Below are positions 57,455-64,000 of a stretch of 64,000 nt of DNA, in pieces. Below the pieces are notes generated by a model, which had not been told where the DNA came from, searched no databases, and saw only the letters and a list, made by a program, of their open reading frames with translations. Numbering within the stretch: position 1 is the first letter of the stretch; the number at the start of each line of letters is the position of its first letter. Source of the DNA: Balamuthia mandrillaris (lineage: Eukaryota > Discosea > Longamoebia > Balamuthiidae); the NCBI GenBank assembly GCA_031835245.1, contig JAVKOQ010000012.1, positions 136,501 to 200,500 on the forward strand, given 5' to 3'. Both the position numbers and the translations under genes were made by a program.

Positions 57455-60400
57455 TCATGCACCATGAGCAGAGTTTGGCGGGGCGTCCGTCAGAGCCTTG
57501 AGGATTGCGTGGAAGGAAGGACGGTCAACGGGGTCATGCGCCCAACACGGAGGTATAAGTTTGAAAAGAACTGGCGGAAACCAAGGAGGAGGGCTTTGGG
57601 GCAGAGGCAATCTCTCTCCATTGAAACCCACAAGGGCTACCACTACAATACCACCAAGCGAAACACGTTGTTAATAGTCCAGCTGGTACAGTGAAACACC
57701 AACAAACTAGTCTCTAAGAAAACAATCAAACCTTCAATTTGAGTTTTATCTTTCCATGGCATACGCTGCATCATCATTTCCTGTGGTCATTTTTTGTTAG
57801 AATTATTCTGCCACAGCTGCAAGTTGAAGTGGAGTAAGGCTAGTGAGGAAAAGTACCCAGAGAAGTACTCCAAAACTCCAAACATCACATTTTTCATCAT
57901 AGTCTTCCTGCTTTAGACACTCTGGGGCCATGTATGCTGGACTGAAGCTCGGTTAAAAGTGAAAGGAATGCGTGGTGGCAAGTGTTTAGGTAGGGGGGGG
58001 GGGGGCAGGGAAAGGAAGCAGAATATGGACTGAAAACAACAGTCGTACCTTCCAGCAAAGTTGGTCCCTAGATTGTCTACTATAATCGCCTCCTTAGAGC
58101 GTACCAAACCAAGATCAGATACTTTGACCTGGTTTAATTGTTGGTTAGGAGAGGAGCAGATATGATGATGAGAATGGATAACGGAAAGTATCATCGTTAG
58201 CACTGCTGCTATTTACCTTCATACTGAGGAAGACCATCAAGTAAATAGAAATAATAATAAGAAAGAGGAGTGAGTCTTGGTCACAAGCAATGTCAAATAA
58301 AGTAACCAAAATACGTACTTGGCATCGAGAAGAAGGTTCTCTGGCTTAAGGTCCCTATGGATGAGGGGTGGATTCATCTGGTGAAGGTAGTTCATGGCCC
58401 GTGCCGTGTCTCTGGCGATGTTGAATATTAACTCAGGGTTCATTATGCCGTTACTGAAGTTGCTGCCGTTCTGATTGCTGTTATTCCCAGTACCACTACT
58501 GGACGCCGGATAAAGAAGATCATAGACGCTTCCGTTTTCCATGAGTTCCATGATAAGGGCCATGTTGGGATAGGACAGTGACACCGCCATTAGTTGCACG
58601 ATGTTACCATGACGTAGGCGACTATGCATAAAGGTTTGCCAGTCAGTGGTAAGGGTGATACGAAATAAATGAAAGGCGAAGCAAAAGAGCAAAATGAACA
58701 AGCAGACCTCAAGAAGGCTGCCTCTTGTTGGAAGGTTTTCATAAAGTCTGGCTCTTCACTTTGATTTTTAATCTTTTTTACAGCGACAGTATCGCCTCTC
58801 CAAGTGGCTTTATAGACGTCAGCAAAGCCACCACTGCCTATCTTTTTATCTATCACCATGTCATCATATTCAATAACTGGCACCGCCGCTGATATAGCGT
58901 TCACTGTGGGGTGCAGCGCACGTTTACAACTTTGGGTGTTACAGATAGGAAGAAAGGGGAGGCAGAGAGATATAATTTAGGAGCAAACCTCGAAGCCTCT
59001 CTTCTTGGTCAGCAATTTGCTGCTCTCGTTTGGAGAGCGCCTGTTCCCGTTTGGTTAACGTAGCTTCTACGCGTTTTAGTTTTTGTTCTTTCATTTGTAC
59101 AAAACCCTCCTGCGAGTTCACTTGAGAAGGATGTAGTGAGACCCAAACGAAAGAACCAACGAGGAGAGGAAATCAAGACTTACCTCTCTCCTCCAGTTCC
59201 GCGAGTTCCTTTTCTTTCAGGAAGAGTTCTTGCTCTTTTCTCGCCAAGCTTTCCAGCCGCTGGGCTAGTCGTTCCTGTTCTTGTTGTAGCTGGGCAAAGC
59301 CTTCTTTTGTTTCTTGGTCAAAGTCTGGCAGCTGTGTAGAAGCCGCAATGCTATCTGTTGGCGTTGGCAGCGCATCTTCGTCGCTGTTTGCCTTGCTTTC
59401 CCCTTTGTCAGCGCTCTCTGCTCTGGACTGTTATTGATCATCAACGACTAAGTGATTCCGACCACACAAAGGCTGCAGGGGAGAGGAGAGGAGAGGAGAG
59501 GAGAGGAGAGGAGAGGAGAGGAGAGGAGAGGGGGGGGGGAGAGGAGAGGAGAGAGGAGAGAGGAGAGGGAGAGGAAGGAGAGGGAGAGGAGAGAGAGGAG
59601 AGGAGAGGAGAGGAGAGAGGAGAGGAAGGAGAGGGAGAGAGGAGAGAGGAGAGGAGGAGGAGAGAGAGGAGGAGAGAGAGGAGAGGAGAGGAGAGGAGAG
59701 GGAGAGGAGAGGAGAGGAGAGAGGAGAGGAGAGGAGGAGGAGAGGGGAGAGGAGAGGAGGAGAGGGGAGAGGGAGGGAGAGGAGAGGAGAGGAGAGGAGA
59801 GAGGAGAGGAGAGGAGAGGAGAGGAGAGGAGAGGAAACCTGAGAGGGAAGTGGCAGACAGGGGCTTACCAAAGATGAAGTAAAGCTAAAACTAGAAAAAA
59901 GACCCCACGAGGGTTTGCCTTTGATCTTTTTATCCTGTTTTTTGGCTGCCTTTAATCGAGAGACAACGTGCTTGTGGTTCTTGGCAAGGTCTAACGGCGT
60001 TTGTTTTCGGTTATTGCGGGCAGAAGGGGAGGCGCCGTGCTGTAAGAGAACGTCCACAAGGGAAAGACTGCCGTTGTGAGCAGCATAATGGAGAGCGGTC
60101 CACCCCATCGAGTCACGTATGTTTGTTTCTACCTCTCTTTCGAGGAGAAACCGTGCGCTCGCTTCCTTCTTATTTAATACAGCCCAGTGGAGGGGAGCAA
60201 ACCCTGCCGAGGCAGCACTACTGCGTCAGTTATCAGCGAAGCAGCAGGGAGGGAAGGGAAGGGAAGGGAAGGGAAGGGAAGGGAAGGGAAGGAAAGAAGG
60301 AAGGGAAGGAAGGGAAGGGAAGGAAGGGAAAGGAAGGAAGGGAAGGGAAGGAAGGGAAGGGAAGGAAGGGAAGGGAAGGAAAGGGAAGGGAAGGGAAGGG

Positions 60401-61388
60401 AAGGAAGGGAAGGAAGGAAGGGAGGAAGGGAAGGGAAGGAAGGAAGGAAGGGAAGAGGAAGGGAAGGGAAGGGAAGGGAAGGGAGGGAAGGGAAGGAAGG
60501 GAAGGGAAGGGAAGGGAAGGAAGGGAAGGGAAGGGAAGGGAAGGGAAGGGAAGGGAAGGGAAGGGAAAAGGAGCAGAGAAGAGAGTTATAAAGGAAAGAA
60601 GTGAATAAGAGAAAGGCGGTACCACTGTTTTCTTCCTTGTTGTTAAACTCCGCGCCTCTGTGGTAAAGGTAGTCCAGACGAGAGAGATCCTGCCTTAGAA
60701 CCGCATCCATGATTTCTTCAGTGGAGATAAGCTCCGCCAAGACCGCTCGCTTCCTCTCTTCGAGCAACGAGACATCGCTTGGTCGGCGCTCGATATGCCG
60801 ACTCCTTTCGTCTCGTCCACCGATGGTCTCCGCTGAGTTTGCGAGGGGCGGGGGCGAGGCTTTCTTTTTTGTCTTTGGTAATGAGGTATAGGAAGAAGAA
60901 AGCGAATCCGCCCTCAGGGTGAGGCTTTTCGGTGGGACAGGTCTAGCACCTGCTTTTTTGGGGCGGCTACTTTGTGGACTGCCCTGCTCTTTCCTTGTTT
61001 TGCGTTCCTTTGACGGCGAACTGCCCTGTTTCCAGTTGCTATCCTCCTTTTCCTTTTTCTCCTCCGTTTCCGTTTGCTTATCTTTATCTCCCTCGCCGTT
61101 CACCTTGTCCTTGTCCTTGTCCTTGTCCTTGTCCTTGTCCTTGTCCTTGTCCTTGTCCTTGTCCTTGTCCTTGTCCTTGTCCTTGTCCTTGTCCTTGTCC
61201 TTGTCCTTGTCCTTGTCCTTGTCCTTGTCCTTGTGCCCGTCCTCGTGCCCGTCGTCCTTATCCTTGCCCTTCTCGTCCTTCTCCTCGTCCTTCACCTTCC
61301 TCCGAACCTGGTCCGGTGTGGAAGTTTGCTCGTGGGGTGCGTTGGCATCATGAGTGAGGAGAGAGGGGCTCTCTTCATCTTGCATCAT
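57455..61388 (-). CDS. TKL protein kinase with (Lys-Asp)n tract, ankyrin repeats and coiled coil
   Basis: Eleven exons, 61388-60623, 60203-59869, 59427-59184, 59120-58989, 58903-58708, 58621-58319, 58223-58217, 58128-58049, 57941-57857, 57780-57732 and 57642-57455, give 794 residues. A highly charged N-terminus with about 22 Lys-Asp pairs is followed by ankyrin repeats (about 230-350: [51 protein letters not shown]), a coiled coil (about 385-490: [18 protein letters not shown]), and a kinase domain: [35 protein letters not shown] (DFG is DLG), SPAYMAPEC and DRPSFHAIL. Catalytic Lys, Asp and Asn are present. Exon 7 is a 7-nt micro-exon. Introns 1 and 2 hold large (TTCCC)n and (TCTCC)n tracts. 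The layout resembles amoebozoan TKL kinases; substrates are unknown. Confidence 0.88.
58217..58223 (-). other. 7-nt micro-exon of the TKL kinase gene
   Basis: Sense TATGAAG between CTTCCTCAG and GTAAAT. It joins AA of the previous exon to GTC of the next one, coding Asn-Met-Lys-Val between LLLDA and KVSDLGL. Without it the frame is lost. Confidence 0.85.
59475..59834. repeat. Polypurine (GGAGA)n microsatellite in intron 2 of the TKL kinase gene
   Basis: About 360 bp of GAGGAGAG units with few exceptions; pyrimidine on the sense strand of the kinase. Open frames across it (Glu/Arg or Ser/Leu/Pro) are composition artefacts. Confidence 0.95.
60245..60568. repeat. Polypurine (GGGAA)n microsatellite in intron 1 of the TKL kinase gene
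   Basis: About 320 bp of GGGAA/GGAA units; sense strand is TTCCC. The 161-residue Gly/Lys/Glu frames are artefacts. Confidence 0.95.
61103..61235. repeat. Coding hexanucleotide repeat (TTGTCC)n, Lys-Asp tract
   Basis: About 22 near-perfect TTGTCC units on the plus strand, read as (Lys-Asp)n in the kinase gene on the minus strand. Perfect identity of units suggests recent expansion. Confidence 0.93.
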
Positions 61389-61711
61389 GATGCAATCCGT
61401 GTGTTAGCAACGCAGCAGCAGCAGCAGCAGGAGGAGGAAGAGGAGGAGCAGCTGGCGCCAATACGATTTCTTCGGGGGGAGGTGTTGCTGCTGCTCTCAA
61501 ATTAATTCAAGCCAGAGGATGGGGGTGATGATGATGATGGGGGGAAACGCTGGTAAAATAATTACAATGCTCCATGGGTATGTGCAAACCCTGCTGCAGC
61601 GGCGGCGCAGTGCAAGGTTAACTTTTTTGCCGACGCCGAAGGAGAAGAAAGAGAAAGCGAAAAAGTTTTCGGTGTGTGCTTCCTGCGGGAGGGAAGCCTT
61701 TTTTGCTGATC
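61389..61711. promoter_or_regulatory. Divergent promoter between the TKL kinase and CCDC22 genes
   Basis: 323 bp with a (CAG)n/(GGA)n run at about 61411-61450 and a GATGATGATGATGG run near 61525-61540. No gene seen. Confidence 0.5.
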
Positions 61712-64000
61712 ATGGAGGAAGCGGACGGCATAATCTTATCTACGCTGCTGGACATAGGATGGTAGGATGCATCGCGTTGGAGGTGATATGGTCTGTGACG
61801 CTATTAAATGTTTTTTTTCTGATGCGCTTCAGCTCCTTTTCAGAGGACTACAAAAGCGTGAAGGAGCTCTCTCCCTATGAGGTAGCGCAGAGCGTGCTAA
61901 CCTGTGTGAAGAAGATAGATCTGCAACTTCCCTTCCCAGACTCCATGCCCCGGCACATGTCCCAGAAAGTAAGCCTTTGCTCTGAGGTGGCCAAACACAT
62001 CAAGGTTCTGCTTCACAACTCCACGGTCCCCTCCAGAGCTCTTCCTCCACTTACTACCTCTTACCTCGCCTCGCTTTGACAGGATAATCTGGGGTACAGC
62101 GACGACCTTGGCTACCACCAACTGCTCTACCCAAGTGAAAACGAGACACGAAAGCTTCTCCGTTTCCTGGTTGGAGAATTACCAGAGGAAGGAGGAGACT
62201 ACGTCGATAGCGAGTCTTTGGGCTTTGAGGCCCAACTAAATCGCTCTATACAGGCCGAGCTAGAGTTAGCCCTCCAAGCCTCCCATGAGCCTCCGCAAGA
62301 AGCGTGTGCGTCTGCATGTTCTTGGGTCGCGACCTCCCTCTATTTTGCAACGCTACCTTCTCATGCCCCCTATGACGGCAGTACGTACGCCCTCTCTCTC
62401 ACCCTCTCACCCTCTCACCCTCTCACCCTCTCACCCTCTCACCCTCTCACCTCTCCTCACCCTCACCCTCTCCTCTCTCCTCCCTCCTCCTCCTCCTCTG
62501 CCTTTTGACTGCCATCCATTACTGGTAACGCAATAACATTCGCTTCAGGTTTTGCCAAATATGTGAGAGAATATGCATACTATGCCACCGATCAAGTAAA
62601 GCAAGGACAAGATAACCCTGCTTCTATCATGGAACACAACCTTTTAAGCTTCATACAGGAGAGAGAAAGACAAAGGGAGCAAGATGAGTTTGGAGTGGTG
62701 AACCCTGTTTCCTTCCGAGAGAAGAAATTGGAAGGCATCCAAGAGAGTATATCCGAGGCCCTACGAACCGCCATGTCACAACACCAACAGCTTAAGGCTG
62801 GTGGCCGAGTTGAGAAACTGGATGACTTGCTGTTGGCCATGCAGGCCTCCCAACGAAGAGTGGGAGGTAAATTTGGACATGAAGTATCCTTCAAAGATAA
62901 AGCAGAGGAGGTGCACCACGAAACTAACGAGGTATGCATGTCCTGGTAGATGTGCCACCTATCTCCCTGCTCAGTCACTAACTCCTCCTGCTCTTGTTGT
63001 ATTATTTTGGATGGTGATTGCGCCTAAAGGAGTTACAAGCAAGAAGGAAACGAGAGACTCAAGAGCTGGACGACACTCTTAGCCGAATCAGAGAGGAAAT
63101 GGAAGCTTTGGAAAAGGCGATGCTCAGCATGCATCCTAATATTCATCAGGTAGGTGCACCCTTGTAAATTGATGACGGATACCTGTGACTGATTTATGCT
63201 ATCGAATTTTTGTTATTTTTAGATAGAAGCCAAATTACTGGCTGAAGCTGAGCGCAACAAAGAGCTCAAAAAGAAATACTTGGTGATGAAAAAGACGTTT
63301 GATTTGCTTCCAGATGCAGAGAACAACATTAAGCTTTTGCAAGGACTCAGCTCAAAAAGTGCGGCTCGTTTGGTGGAGCTGGCCAAGGAATGGGAGAAGC
63401 ACCGAGTGCCCCTTATTGAAGAGTACCGCAAGCACAAAGACCTGCTGCAACAACGCAAGGCTGCCAGTGAGAAACTATTAGAGGAGCTCAAGAAAATGAA
63501 AACACAAATGAAGGAAATAGAAGTGGATGTCAAAAAGAAGAACCAGTTGCTCAAGGCTTTGGCAGAGGAGTACCAATCCTTGCCTAAAGAACGAAACCGA
63601 AACATCTACACCCTGCGTATCTTAGATATTCTGAAGAATGTGAAAAAGCAAAAGATTGAAATCGACAAGATCCTGATAGACAAGCGCAACCTCATGAAGG
63701 ACATCAGCCTCATCTCAGACACCTTGAACCGAACCTTTGCTGTTATAGATGAACTTATCTACAATGACACCAAGGATAAGAAGAAAGATACCTTTGAACT
63801 CAGCAAGCGGGCCTATCAAAACCTGGTTCACATGAATGAATGCTTCCAAGAGCTGAAACAGTTAACTGAGGACATTAGTGGTGCTAGAAATGCTGTCATG
63901 GAATATGAGACCCAAATTGAAGAAATTCAAGGCCGAGTCAACAATCTCAACATAAAACGTTTGGAGGAGGATCACCAAGCCATTTGCCAAGAAAATGCCA
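61712..64000 (+). CDS. ccdc22: CCDC22, Commander/CCC complex subunit (3' end cut by window)
   Basis: Exons 61712-61761, 61833-62004, 62083-62380, 62549-62931, 63030-63149 and 63224 to beyond 64000, about 600 residues visible. The N-terminus MEEADGIILSTLL matches human CCDC22 (MEEADRILIHSL). The calponin-homology-like NN domain reads YSDDLGYHQLLYPSENETRK, the human counterpart being PLELGYQNFLYPSE. The coiled-coil half has AARLVELAKEWEKHRVPLIE, a near copy of human QRVIHLAGQWEKHRVPLLAEY, and LNRTFAVIDELIYNDTKDKK (human LDRTFAVTDELVFKDAKK). CCDC22 pairs with CCDC93 in the Commander complex that recycles membrane proteins from endosomes with WASH and retriever. The GTAAGC inside exon 2 is not a splice site, because the frame through it matches the family. 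Intron 3 has a (CTCACC)n tract (about 62393-62465). Confidence 0.95.

Noticed and set aside
59358-60608. Long Glu/Arg/Gly frames on the plus strand
   Set aside because: They are translations of the (GGAGA)n and (GGGAA)n tracts in introns of the minus-strand TKL kinase.
61966-61972. AAAGTAAGC as exon end in CCDC22
   Set aside because: Reading through gives VSLCSEVAKHIK, which aligns with human CCDC22 without a gap; the true donor is at 62005.

Overview
This window is nuclear DNA of a free-living amoeba, most likely an amoebozoan of the Acanthamoeba/Balamuthia (Centramoebida) type. The evidence is the mix of genes: an SH2-domain TKL kinase of the Dictyostelium SHK type, a Frizzled/Smoothened-like receptor, an RFX-domain gene, SUMO, Integrator, CAF-1, Commander and autophagy genes. 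Genes are dense and rich in short (about 50-100 nt) GT-AG introns, one intron is of the minor-spliceosome AT-AC class, and base composition is moderate. I assembled gene models by eye from reading frames, splice signals and remembered family sequences. The assignment to a genus is inference.

Layout, left to right. 1-2584 (-): 5' part of a giant USP9X/USP34-type deubiquitinase. 3256-4154 (-): ribosomal protein uS12/RPS23, head-to-head with an R3H/G-patch protein (4402-6561, +). 6839-8185 (-): intronless kinase-like gene. 8282-11441 (-): a large copper monooxygenase fused to a DOMON-cytochrome b561 module. 12220-14404 (+): C2-ankyrin protein. 14681-15223 (+): SUMO. 15794-16533 (-): ZNHIT3-like. 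16783-18575 (+): mitochondrial carrier (SLC25A44-like). 18750-19607 (+): UPF0696. 19798-20739 (+): membrane-anchored SDR. 20970-23146 (+): SHK-type kinase. 23256-24459 (-): complex I 24 kDa subunit, head-to-head with V-ATPase subunit E (24805-25848, +). 25928-26972 (-): ATG10. 27552-30057 (+): Frizzled/Smoothened-like receptor. 30136-31419 (-): DUF1963 protein. 31597-36642 (+): INTS2. 36689-38621 (-): CAF-1 p60. 38996-42468 (-): cullin-1. 42817-44982 (+): unrecognised nuclear-looking protein. 45425-47637 (+): RFX factor with two DNA-binding domains. 48527-50004 (+): CD2BP2/LIN1 GYF protein. 50317-50952 (-): PGRMC-like cytochrome b5 protein. 51306-53648 (+): triple peroxiredoxin-fold protein without peroxidatic cysteines. 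54051-56873 (-): F-box plus cold-shock protein. 57455-61388 (-): ankyrin/coiled-coil/TKL kinase. 61712-64000 (+): CCDC22, cut by the window end.

About nine gene pairs are divergent and share short promoters, and several convergent pairs lie within 46-110 bp of each other. A TGTCGAC-type motif recurs in these promoters. Introns and one long intergenic block carry polypyrimidine microsatellites that always run pyrimidine on the sense strand of the host gene.

The points most worth a second look are the self-contained copper monooxygenase/b561 fusion, the AT-AC intron of INTS2, the double RFX protein with an X-box-like cluster in its own promoter, the triple pseudo-peroxiredoxin, the F-box/cold-shock fusion, and 7- and 11-nt micro-exons inside two kinase domains. 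I saw no transposase, reverse transcriptase, virus-like element, CRISPR array, rRNA or convincing tRNA.
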